From Lachnospiraceae bacterium UBA3802 (GTDB lineage: Bacteria; Bacillota; Clostridia; Lachnospirales; Lachnospiraceae): a stretch of 7,862 bases of DNA. The notes beneath the pieces are model-generated. The model saw nothing but the letters and a program-made list of their open reading frames with translations. It had not been told where the DNA came from and ran no database searches. The position numbers and the translations under genes are program-made. The stretch is from contig DFEM01000083.1 in assembly GCA_002369155.1 (NCBI GenBank), positions 1 to 7,862 of the forward strand. Direction: 5' to 3'. This document shows positions 1 to 7,245 of this stretch, piece after piece (positions within the stretch are counted from its first letter, which is position 1; every line of letters begins with the position of its first letter).

Positions 1-260
1 TATACATGGCTCATTACATCATGTCTTACGAGTTTTTCTCTTTCTTTTGCGACATCATAATTAATGTCGTTAACATGGGCTTTCATTTCCTCAATCATCT
101 CGGGAGTAATCTGAGAAAGACCGAGTTCCATTTCTGTCTCAGCCAATGCAATCCAAAGTTTTCTCCATGTGGAAAATTTCATGTCCGGAGAAAAAATATA
201 CTGCATTTCTTTGGAAGCATATCTCTCCGAAAGAGGGGAAACATATCTGTCTGTATCCAT
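1..260 (-). CDS. purB: Adenylosuccinate lyase (partial, N-terminal part)
   Basis: The first 86 residues of PurB are visible and the gene runs off the left edge. PurB is a homotetrameric cytosolic lyase of the fumarase/aspartase superfamily. It releases fumarate from SAICAR (giving AICAR) and from adenylosuccinate (giving AMP) in purine synthesis. The recognisable N-terminal pattern is SPLSERYASKEMQYIFSP followed by WRKLWIALAETEMELGL. The R13-Y14 pair corresponds to the substrate-phosphate-binding Arg-Tyr at the start of other PurB proteins. RHDVMSH (79-85) contains the conserved active-site histidine (H80). The ATG at 260 follows AAAGGTGA (275-268) at 7-nt spacing, and no upstream in-frame start fits better. 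The visible part is intact, with no frameshift. Its own promoter (314-342) suggests regulation separate from the preceding cassette. It is likely a housekeeping neighbour and not part of that system. Confidence 0.95.
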   Translation of the reverse strand, partial: MDTDRYVSPLSERYASKEMQYIFSPDMKFSTWRKLWIALAETEMELGLSQITPEMIEEMKAHVNDINYDVAKEREKLVRHDVMSHV

Positions 261-349
261 AGATAATTCACCTTTCAAAATATTAATTCTTTGTTTAAAA
301 ACAGTACTTTATGATTTTATTAAACGATAGGCTCAAAATCAAGAAAAAA
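261..349 (-). other. Intergenic gap before purB (purB leader)
   Basis: This 89-nt AT-rich gap is the only sizeable non-coding stretch in the window. It holds the candidate purB promoter and ribosome site. A T-run (TTTTTTCTT on the minus strand, 349-341) directly follows the stop of the coiled-coil gene, but no GC-rich stem precedes it, so I do not call a terminator. I see no riboswitch-like or purine-box-like structure. Confidence 0.6.
314..342 (-). promoter_or_regulatory. Candidate sigma-A promoter for purB
   Basis: On the minus strand TTGATT (342-337) is followed by exactly 17 nt and then TAAAAT (319-314). These match the -35 consensus at 4 of 6 positions and the -10 consensus at 5 of 6, with ideal spacing. 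Transcription would start near 307, leaving a leader of about 47 nt before the purB ATG at 260. The -35 begins 8 nt after the stop of the coiled-coil gene. No clear terminator separates them, so purB may also receive read-through from upstream. Confidence 0.55.
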
Positions 350-1507
350 TTATTCCGATTCGAAATCTTTCATCATATTGACAAGTTCGACTGAATATTT
401 GGGATACCTCTTAATCATTTCTTTTATCTCATCCCTTATGGATTCTGCCTTTTTCGTGTTTTCCTCTATTGCATCACGAAGCTTTTGCCTTCTGCCTATC
501 ATTTCGTGACGAATCTCAACAAGTTCGTTTCTGTTTACCAAAGCTTCCGGAGTATGTACCCAGGAAACCGGATCGTAAAGCTGAAGATTCTTAAGAAGTG
601 ACAATAATCTTCTTTTTGCGGCGGGAAGGTCCTTATTTGCCTGCTCATACTGCTCTCTTCTGTGTTTTTCCTCGGTAAACACATCGAAATCTTCTTTAAA
701 ATGTTTGGAAGAATCCGTATCGTATTTAATGTAGAGATAATCCAGAAGGTTGGTATTGTTGACAAATCTTATCTTTACGGAATTCTGAAGCTGAATAATC
801 TTAATAATGGTTTTATCGAGTTTCTTTGATTCCTTGTTTAAATCATTACCTTTAAGGAAAAGGAAAGAATAAACTATAAGAATTATGGTCACACTCAAAA
901 GGAATCCCAATTTGACATCAAGTCCGAGAGATATCGCAAGGATTAAAAGAGTAATCATACATACTGCGAAAGCAACGGATGAAATAATCAAAACACCTAC
1001 AATGTTTTTAAGCATAAGCTTTAGTTCATGTCTTCTGAAATTAAGCGCCTGCTTTTCTCCTTCAACCTTCTTTAAATCCGATTTGATCATGCCCTGAAAT
1101 TCTTCGGCATCTTTTATTTTTTTGTAAATCTCTGTAAAATCATCCGAATATCTGTCCATTTTTTCGTACAGATCTTCATCCATCAAAGGCTTTTCGAGAT
1201 AATATTTTTCTTTGTTCTGCTTAACGGAAATAATGCCATTTGCAGCATCTTCAATGGGTATTTTAAGTTCTTTTGGAATTCTGTCTATCTCATCGCAGTC
1301 ATTCAGGTAATTTGTCAGAGCATTGTATTCAAGCCGCAAATCATCAATGTCGGAAGATATCTCCTTCATCTGTAAAAATGCAGTAGATACATATTTTTTT
1401 CTTTCCTCGTCGTTATGAATCTGACTGTCGAGAAAATCAAAAGGTGACTGTTCGTCAATATTCTCTTTTTTTCTGAAAAGATTTTTAAAGAAACCCATAT
1501 GAACCAT
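350..1507 (-). CDS. Coiled-coil protein with two-helix membrane hairpin
   Basis: This 385 aa protein matches no named family I recognise. Residues about 168-195 and 198-219 are two strongly hydrophobic stretches separated by only a few residues (GLDVKLG), so they form a hairpin. The flanks are basic (FRRHELKLMLK before, KGNDLNKESKKLDK after), which by the positive-inside rule puts both arms in the cytosol. The arms are long, charged and helical: about 43-165 and 222-308 have heptad-like spacing of leucine, isoleucine and alanine, and 325-380 is another predicted coil. The N-terminus MGFFKNLFRKKE is basic and amphipathic. The ATG at 1507 overlaps the upstream TAA as TAATG and no Shine-Dalgarno precedes it, which suggests reinitiation. 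An ATG at 1498, giving MGFFKNLF at the N-terminus, is an equally plausible start. It may anchor the cassette's soluble proteins to the membrane (inference). Confidence 0.82.
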   Translation of the reverse strand: MVHMGFFKNLFRKKENIDEQSPFDFLDSQIHNDEERKKYVSTAFLQMKEISSDIDDLRLEYNALTNYLNDCDEIDRIPKELKIPIEDAANGIISVKQNKEKYYLEKPLMDEDLYEKMDRYSDDFTEIYKKIKDAEEFQGMIKSDLKKVEGEKQALNFRRHELKLMLKNIVGVLIISSVAFAVCMITLLILAISLGLDVKLGFLLSVTIILIVYSFLFLKGNDLNKESKKLDKTIIKIIQLQNSVKIRFVNNTNLLDYLYIKYDTDSSKHFKEDFDVFTEEKHRREQYEQANKDLPAAKRRLLSLLKNLQLYDPVSWVHTPEALVNRNELVEIRHEMIGRRQKLRDAIEENTKKAESIRDEIKEMIKRYPKYSVELVNMMKDFESE

Positions 1508-2337
1508 TAATAAACATATTTATTGTATTCTTCTTTTTTCTCGTTGATCTTCACGTTAAGGTAATTACAGAAAGCATATCTTCCGGATTCGTCGCTCTCT
1601 TCCTTTTTGTTGAGAAAATCCACGTATTCGGGACTTTCAAGAAATTCCTTCTTGGCTTTTTCTATATCTGCTTCAAGGCGAAGTGTCACTTCTCTCATCT
1701 TTGAATCATCACCAATCATTCTCACATATTCCCTGTCGGTAAGCGTAAATCTCAAAGTTGCGATATATGCATAATAATGAACGGGATTCTCATCGCAGTC
1801 ATAGGCTCTCAAGAAATCATCGGCAGCCTGTTCAAAAAGGAAAAGTCTGGCTTTGGCAACTCCCATATTGTGATAAACCGAAGCCACTCTTTCGGATTCT
1901 TCATCATTAAGAGAGGAAAGCAAAAGCTCATATTCTCTGATTGCATAAGAATATCTTTCCTTGGTAAGGAAGAAATCTCCTCTTGCTTTTCTTTTATCGA
2001 ATTCGGAGCTTCCTTCGGATTCTTTTATTACCTTTAGAATTCTGTCCGCTTCCTGATCGGTAATGAAAGGAGCCTTCTTTAAAAGAGATGACACAATCTT
2101 GGTGATATCTGCCTTCGCTCTTATTAACTTTTCTATCATTTCGGCAAGCTCTTTTGCGCTACAGTCTTCGTTAAGCCACTTTATAAGGTCTTTGTTGAAC
2201 ATGTCCACGCAAAGAAGTTCCGGATATTCTCCGAGACAATAAATCAATTCATCACCCGAATAAACCGAAACGCATATTCTGTCCAAATAAAAAGGTCTGC
2301 TTGCTTTTCCCGATATGGGGCTGTAAACACTTCCCAT
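1507..2337 (-). CDS. TPR-like repeat protein with conserved N-terminal domain
   Basis: This 276 aa soluble protein is of unknown function. Residues 1-100 form a compact domain with the pattern ICVSVYSGDELIYCLGEYPE followed by a leucine-rich helical stretch. I recall this pattern from Lachnospiraceae TPR proteins in which a short beta segment precedes a 'YS-EEL-Y' motif. Residues about 113-200 look like tetratricopeptide repeats: KARGDFFLTKERYSYAIREY, then VYHNMGVAKARLFLFEQAAD with FLRAY, then VHYYAYIATLRFTL, with the small and aromatic residues in the expected helix positions. The C-terminal 60 residues are charged and helical. TPR modules bind peptides and are common adaptors of Hsp70/Hsp90 proteins, so binding to the ASKHA protein encoded just upstream is a reasonable inference, not shown. 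The ATG is 4 nt after the upstream stop; its ribosome site AAGGA lies in the last codons of that gene at 7-nt spacing. Its TAA overlaps the next ATG. Confidence 0.85.
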   Translation of the reverse strand: MGSVYSPISGKASRPFYLDRICVSVYSGDELIYCLGEYPELLCVDMFNKDLIKWLNEDCSAKELAEMIEKLIRAKADITKIVSSLLKKAPFITDQEADRILKVIKESEGSSEFDKRKARGDFFLTKERYSYAIREYELLLSSLNDEESERVASVYHNMGVAKARLFLFEQAADDFLRAYDCDENPVHYYAYIATLRFTLTDREYVRMIGDDSKMREVTLRLEADIEKAKKEFLESPEYVDFLNKKEESDESGRYAFCNYLNVKINEKKEEYNKYVY

Positions 2338-2341
2338 AACA

Positions 2342-2349
2342 CTATCCTT
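2342..2349 (-). promoter_or_regulatory. Ribosome binding site for the TPR gene, inside the end of the ASKHA gene
   Basis: On the minus strand the last codons CTG GAA GGA TAG of the Hsp70/actin-like gene contain AAGGA, which ends 7 nt before the ATG at 2337. The upstream ribosomes therefore terminate on top of the downstream ribosome site, the usual arrangement for translational coupling. Confidence 0.6.
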
Positions 2350-3634
2350 CCAGTTTTAATTCCTGTTCCCAGTCTTTTCCGCTTGAAGGGAACAATTCGC
2401 CGAATCCCATATCCCATACCTTAAACTGTACGGTATTTTCATTGACCATCTTAACTTCAATGGATACCCTTGTAATCTTGTTGCTTGTAACCGTAAGGCC
2501 CGAGAGGGTAATCTCACCGTAAGTTATACTGTTATTGTTAAGATATGAAAGATATATATTTATTTTATCCGTTTCTTTTAATATGAGTTCGCAGCTTCCG
2601 TCGGCCTCAAACCACTGTGTACCGGCTTCAATCAGGGGAATCTGCTTTCTTGGCGAATCGTCGGTTTCTACACCGAGCGTTACTTTAAGTCTGTCATTTC
2701 CTAAAAATTTAATCTTATCCTCTTTTCCCGAAGGATTAAGTTTTTCCTTTGCGGCAAAACATGCACCCTTGGAAAACAGGTTGTTGCCTTTGAATACTTT
2801 CCTTCCCTTGCAAAGATATTGAAGGGATTCGGACGCCCAATCCGAATAGAAACATTCACCGATCAAATAAACACCGGAATAAATGGTGGAATTGCAAAGA
2901 GAAGAAGAAATCTTTAAGAATAAAGCATCCTTTTCTCCTTTTTCATAACTTACGGGAGCCTCTGATGAAAAATCCACATATTCTCTGACATCCACAGTCG
3001 CAACGCCGGGATTTTTAAAGAAGTTTCTCATAAGAGAATATGAACGAAGTTTTTCTCCCGATGTATCAAATAGCAGAATATTGTGATTCTGCAGTTCTCC
3101 GCTTTGATAAAGCATGTAATAGAAAAAGCTTTCTTCGTAAGTAACGAAATGAAGAATATCCGGATTGATTTTAAGCATTCCCGGCAATTCCATAAGCATG
3201 CGAATCGTGTCGGAATCGGCATCCTTTAGTGTTACGGTCAAAGAAAGAATCTTATCGGGTGTAACCATAACAGGGAATATAAGAAGAACCTTCTTTAAGA
3301 AAAGAAGGAATATATCTTTTGCAAGATATTCTTCCCTGTCAATACGTACCGTTTTGCCAAGTCTTGCCTTTTCAAAAAGATTGTCGGTCAATACTCCGTC
3401 ATCTTCCGCTTCCTTTGCTTCTTTGCCGAAAAGCCATGCACCGTCGGTTCTTCTTTTTAACATGTAAAGAGGAACATTGTATTCTTCGGTATTTTCCATA
3501 ATCGCAAGAGTGGACGGATTATCCGAATCCGCTTTGCATACCGAAATCTGTGCAAAGGAATCGTTGATGTCGAGTCCGACAACATATCGTTCTTTATTAA
3601 TTTTGTCAAATACTTCTTTGATATCCGAAATCAT
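2342..3634 (-). CDS. Hsp70/actin-like (ASKHA-fold) protein with C-terminal beta domain (probable DUF5716 family)
   Basis: This 430 aa protein follows the order of Hsp70-type nucleotide-binding motifs. VVGLDINDSFAQIS (18-31) sits where Hsp70 has GIDLGTT. AWLFGKEAK (66-74) resembles the Hsp70 GxxAK segment. NILLFDTSGEKLRSYSL (185-201) takes the place of DLGGGTFDVS. GVYLIGECFYSDW (254-266) followed by KGACFAA (289-295) matches the adenosine motif and the GAA helix. The acidic residues D22 and D190 are kept, but the glycine/threonine phosphate loops are altered (N24-D25-S26; S192-G193-E194), so ATPase activity is uncertain. Only about 60 residues separate the second and third motifs, far fewer than in DnaK, implying a small subdomain IIB. 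Residues about 306-428 are beta-rich, ending VKVWDMGFGELFPSS, and could be a substrate-binding-like domain. It has no signal peptide. The ATG follows GTGAG at 6-nt spacing. The DUF5716 name is from memory. The fold call is fairly firm, the function open. Confidence 0.85.
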   Translation of the reverse strand: MISDIKEVFDKINKERYVVGLDINDSFAQISVCKADSDNPSTLAIMENTEEYNVPLYMLKRRTDGAWLFGKEAKEAEDDGVLTDNLFEKARLGKTVRIDREEYLAKDIFLLFLKKVLLIFPVMVTPDKILSLTVTLKDADSDTIRMLMELPGMLKINPDILHFVTYEESFFYYMLYQSGELQNHNILLFDTSGEKLRSYSLMRNFFKNPGVATVDVREYVDFSSEAPVSYEKGEKDALFLKISSSLCNSTIYSGVYLIGECFYSDWASESLQYLCKGRKVFKGNNLFSKGACFAAKEKLNPSGKEDKIKFLGNDRLKVTLGVETDDSPRKQIPLIEAGTQWFEADGSCELILKETDKINIYLSYLNNNSITYGEITLSGLTVTSNKITRVSIEVKMVNENTVQFKVWDMGFGELFPSSGKDWEQELKLEG

Positions 3635-3665
3635 TAGATGCTCACATACTTTCTTTTTCTAAAGT

Positions 3666-6600
3666 TTACTGATATATCTTAAACAATTCTTTGGTAAGGA
3701 AATCTTTTTCCATATAGGAAACAAGGTCACTCTCTACCGTCTGATAATCATCAAGCTTCTTTGCGATGATACAATCGTTAAGAAGAGTGAATCTCCATGG
3801 TTTGGTTTCATTTTCGTATTCGCTTCTTGTAAGAACGGAACTTTGTGTAAGCTGTTCCATATTCTGATTCTCTTCGGTGATATAATACTGTACCGTCTCA
3901 TCGCAGAAAAGAATGAATGATTTAACGAATATACCGCTGTAAAGATGGTTCATTTCTTCCTTGCGATATTCGGTTGCGGCGCCGTCGTCATGTTCGATGC
4001 AATAATGAATAACCACATGCCCTCTGGGATTGCCTTTGTATTCGACAAAGGAGTAATCCGAATATCCCTGAAGATTTCTGCATACAGGTTCAAATGACAT
4101 AAAGAACGGGAAACAGATTTTCTTTTCAAGTTCTTCGTTAACAAGATCTTCGATAAGATTGGCATTCCATACTTCTTTGGGCGAATTCGAATAATATTTC
4201 AAAAGCGCAAGCTTTGAAACCCTGTTAATCTTCTCTTTTTCCAAAAGAAGTTTTTCTATTCTTGCGAATATATAATCATCCGTAACAGTATCTTTTACAA
4301 AATAATCGTAAGCACACTGTGCAAGGAAAGCTTTTTCAAGTTCCACACTTCCCTGCATTTCCACAAAAGCATCAAGGTATTTAATCTTATCCGCACAGAA
4401 AACATTGGAGAACAAAAGCTGAATAATAATGTTTTCTACAAGCATGTAGGTATCGAGTCCGAAAGCTTCGCAATCCTTGTACAGATTCTTTAATTCTTTA
4501 ATGCTTCCTCTGAAATGCTGTTCAAGATAAGCTAAAATATTTCCGTCGTATTTGCCCTCTCTGTATGCGTACTGCGCATAAGAAATAAGCATGTCGTTTT
4601 CTTCAAAATCCGTTCTTTCCAAAAGCCTTGAGACAAGTCTTAAAATGCCCTTAATCTGAACATGTTCAGGACCGAATCCCTCGAGAACGGAAAATGCGGT
4701 ATCATACATGCCTCTTGCAATAAGAACCTGCAGAAATTCGCCTTTTTCATCCCCTTCGAAAATCTCGGGTTTGACATTGTTTAATATATCTTCAAGCTCA
4801 GCATAATAATCATTGTCAAAATAGAATTTCAAAAGGCCTTTGATAATAGTCTTTTTGTATGTATAAGTAATAATATCCGAATGAAGAAGTCTCTCATAAT
4901 CGAATACATTGTCTTCCGTCACAAGATCATATGAATACGAGCTCTCAACTCTGCACATTATAAGACCGATTTTTTCGGATACAAGATGCGCAATCTTTTC
5001 AAGAAGCATCGGATTGTTAAGTATTGCCTCTGATATATTTTCATCGGGTACAACAGTTCTGTTGCCGTGAATATCCTCGTAGAACAATCTGAATTCCTTC
5101 GAATAAATCGGACAGTATACTATTCCGTTTTCCGGAGTAAATCTCTGCTCACCGATAATCTTATCGTGAATAAGAATTACTCTTCTGACTCCTTCGGGAA
5201 CCTTGACTCTTCTGACAAACTGAAGAGTTACGCATTCGTTGGCATTATCCTCATTTACAAAATCAGGATTCATGACCTTTGCGTAAATATAGAGCAAATC
5301 TTCATTGATATGTTTTTCTTTTAACTGTTCCGTAGCAAATGCTTCGAGCGTCTCTCTGTAGGAAACGGCAATCTCCGGATATTTTGCTTTTCTTGTCAGA
5401 ACATTGTGATAAAGGAACGCTTTCTTCCTGTAATCAAGATCGTTTTGATAAGCAAAATACATCATAACCATCTGCGGCAGATCCTTGTCATAATCAAGAG
5501 GCAGACAGTCCATGTAAAATTCATAAAGTCTGGTGATGCGAAGTTCGGATTCGACTCCGAGAGAATACCATTCAAAATACTCTCTTCCTATCTTGTTTCC
5601 TTTGCAAAGATAAGAAACTATAGTATTCAGAAGTTCTTTGCTCGGCATATATGCATATTGATATTTTAATATTTCAAACCATATTGGCTTGTATTCTTTG
5701 AGTCTGGATACAAAGAACTGAATACGTTCGCCGAGATTAGCGCTTATGGCCTTATATTTAAGACCGAATCTTAATACGGCTTCCTCATAATCTTCAAGTT
5801 TCATCAAAAGCGAAGGATTCTCATTTAATATATTCAATCCCTCGATATAGAGGAAAGGCGAATTGTTGCCCAGTCGGAACTGTTCTATAAGGAATTCAAG
5901 TTTCTTCTCATTCTTGGCATAAAACTCTTCTGTAAGATAAATAATGAGCCATGAAAGAACGGAATTACCCATGTCTTTCGAATAGAATTTTCTGATCTTT
6001 TTAAGCGATCTGTTAACGATATCGGATTCCTTTGATAACAAAGATGTAATATAAAGATAATATCCGTAAGTTTCGTCGGATAATTTCTCATTAACGATAA
6101 GTTCGTCAACTCCTTCAAGGATTCTTGCGGCATCTTTTTCTTTTTTGTTAATAATGAAAATCTGCGCTTTGAACAAAGCACTTAAAATATTGTGTTCGTT
6201 TGTTCCGTTAATGGTCTCGGCAATCTTTAAGCTTTCCATGCACCACTCATCCTGTGATATTCTGTCAAGCGAGAATTCAATATAAAGCCTGAACAATTTG
6301 TCCAGAGCCTTTTTAAACATATAATTCTCGTGCTTAGTAATATCTTTTCTTTCATTGTCGACAAGAATATTCACGCAGAAAGTTTCCTTGGGCGTATCAA
6401 TGAAAATTTTACCGAAATTCCTTCCCGCTTTTAAGAATTCGGGAATAATCTTTACTTCTATTTCAAGCTTGTCGTCTTCAAAATCATCACCGCCAAAATG
6501 CGTAAGCGGAACAAAAACAAATCCTCCGTCGGAGCGAACATCTACATTGGCATAGCCCCATGTATTCTTTTCGACAACAATCTTTTTGGTAATCTCGCTC

Positions 6601-7223
6601 TTGGGATTGACTATAACTATGTCTTTTTCGTCAACAGTATATTTAATACGGTCTTTTTTCTTGATTTCAACAAGGAATTCGTCGATATTTGCTTCGTTTA
6701 AAACATTTTCGCTTAAACCCCTGTAAAGGCTTTTGTATTTTGCATCGTTGCCGGAGATAATCGTAACAAAATCATTGGAATAAAAAATGTTTACCGCTTC
6801 ATTCCAATTGGTCCTTGCAAGATTGGCGAAATGAAAAAGATTCTTTATATGTCCCAAAGTCGAATTGATATAATCATTCTCGCGTATACAAATAAAAGGA
6901 AGAGTAAATTCTCCTTTGTTTGTAAGAAGAATAAACTCTCCCTTTGATACATCATCGCACTCCATTCCCGTGGGATCGAATACAAATTCAATATTGCAAT
7001 CGAATCCGTGGAACTGGGAATTGATTACTTTCATTCTGGGATTATTGGACTGACATACTCCCAGCATCGGGGTTTCGCTTTGGCAGGATATCGTAAAGGA
7101 ACCGTTTCTTTCTTTGTTATCCACAAAGACAAACTCTATTCTTTCGGTCGAAAAACTAACATTTCCGTCATGAACGGAAAAGTCAAAATTTTCTTCAGCC
7201 ATTGAAAGTACGGTTCTCTTCAC
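3666..7223 (-). CDS. Giant beta-sandwich/helical-repeat cytoplasmic protein (probable DUF5717 family)
   Basis: This is a protein of about 1185 aa with no assigned function. From memory it matches the Lachnospiraceae DUF5717 family; I could not check this. Rough layout: an Ig-like beta-rich region (residues 10-115), a short helical linker, a second beta-rich region (185-290), helical-repeat-like sequence (300-665), a short beta insert (670-725), more helical repeats (730-1035), then a beta-rich C-terminal region (1040-1120) with a helical tail. The stretch RITRLYEFYM, followed by MMYFAYQNDLDYRKKAFLYH (about 563-606), looks like a family signature. There is no signal peptide, transmembrane helix or catalytic motif, so a cytosolic scaffold role is inferred. 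Start choice: GTG at 7223 lies 5 nt after GAGGTGA. The longer option, GTG at 7232, falls inside that ribosome site and is unlikely; ATG at 7202 is a weaker alternative. It lies 22 nt after mrp and 31 nt before the Hsp70/actin-like gene, which suggests they work together. Confidence 0.85.
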   Translation of the reverse strand: MKRTVLSMAEENFDFSVHDGNVSFSTERIEFVFVDNKERNGSFTISCQSETPMLGVCQSNNPRMKVINSQFHGFDCNIEFVFDPTGMECDDVSKGEFILLTNKGEFTLPFICIRENDYINSTLGHIKNLFHFANLARTNWNEAVNIFYSNDFVTIISGNDAKYKSLYRGLSENVLNEANIDEFLVEIKKKDRIKYTVDEKDIVIVNPKSEITKKIVVEKNTWGYANVDVRSDGGFVFVPLTHFGGDDFEDDKLEIEVKIIPEFLKAGRNFGKIFIDTPKETFCVNILVDNERKDITKHENYMFKKALDKLFRLYIEFSLDRISQDEWCMESLKIAETINGTNEHNILSALFKAQIFIINKKEKDAARILEGVDELIVNEKLSDETYGYYLYITSLLSKESDIVNRSLKKIRKFYSKDMGNSVLSWLIIYLTEEFYAKNEKKLEFLIEQFRLGNNSPFLYIEGLNILNENPSLLMKLEDYEEAVLRFGLKYKAISANLGERIQFFVSRLKEYKPIWFEILKYQYAYMPSKELLNTIVSYLCKGNKIGREYFEWYSLGVESELRITRLYEFYMDCLPLDYDKDLPQMVMMYFAYQNDLDYRKKAFLYHNVLTRKAKYPEIAVSYRETLEAFATEQLKEKHINEDLLYIYAKVMNPDFVNEDNANECVTLQFVRRVKVPEGVRRVILIHDKIIGEQRFTPENGIVYCPIYSKEFRLFYEDIHGNRTVVPDENISEAILNNPMLLEKIAHLVSEKIGLIMCRVESSYSYDLVTEDNVFDYERLLHSDIITYTYKKTIIKGLLKFYFDNDYYAELEDILNNVKPEIFEGDEKGEFLQVLIARGMYDTAFSVLEGFGPEHVQIKGILRLVSRLLERTDFEENDMLISYAQYAYREGKYDGNILAYLEQHFRGSIKELKNLYKDCEAFGLDTYMLVENIIIQLLFSNVFCADKIKYLDAFVEMQGSVELEKAFLAQCAYDYFVKDTVTDDYIFARIEKLLLEKEKINRVSKLALLKYYSNSPKEVWNANLIEDLVNEELEKKICFPFFMSFEPVCRNLQGYSDYSFVEYKGNPRGHVVIHYCIEHDDGAATEYRKEEMNHLYSGIFVKSFILFCDETVQYYITEENQNMEQLTQSSVLTRSEYENETKPWRFTLLNDCIIAKKLDDYQTVESDLVSYMEKDFLTKELFKIYQ

Positions 7224-7228
7224 GAAAT

Positions 7229-7235
7229 TCACCTC
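7229..7235 (-). promoter_or_regulatory. Ribosome binding site that decides the start of the giant protein
   Basis: Read on the minus strand this is GAGGTGA, followed by a 5-nt spacer (ATTTC) and a GTG codon at 7223. It is the only strong Shine-Dalgarno match near the 5' end of the gene. Because it covers the upstream in-frame GTG at 7232-7230, it argues against that longer start. The ATG at 7202 has only a weak purine stretch in front of it. Confidence 0.7.
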
Positions 7236-7245
7236 ACTCGATATT

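Noticed and set aside
6..266. Open plus-strand frame of 86 codons
   Set aside because: It is the antisense shadow of the purB N-terminus, whose minus-strand reading gives an unmistakable conserved protein with a good ribosome site.
293..325. Inverted repeat GTTTAA (325-320) / TTAAAC (298-293) flanking the purB -10 box
   Set aside because: Six AT-rich base pairs 21 nt apart are expected by chance in such DNA, and they match no operator I know; a repressor site is possible but unsupported.
341..370. Possible terminator after the coiled-coil gene: GATT-TCG-AATC hairpin then a T-run
   Set aside because: The stem is only 4 bp and AT-rich, sits in the coding end and is separated from the T-run by 7 nt, so it is too weak to call.
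2342..3634. Calling the ASKHA protein DnaK, MreB, FtsA or PilM
   Set aside because: The phosphate loops, shortened insert and C-terminal beta domain do not match any of these closely enough, and the neighbours expected of dnaK, mreB, ftsA or pilM are absent.
885..7205. Other plus-strand and out-of-frame minus-strand open frames of 60-100 codons
   Set aside because: All lie inside the large minus-strand genes, lack convincing ribosome sites and give low-complexity or serine/phenylalanine-rich translations typical of antisense frames.
350..7223. Idea that the cassette is an anti-phage defence island
   Set aside because: There are no nuclease, protease, reverse transcriptase, cyclase or toxin motifs, no mobile-element signatures, and the locus sits between housekeeping genes.
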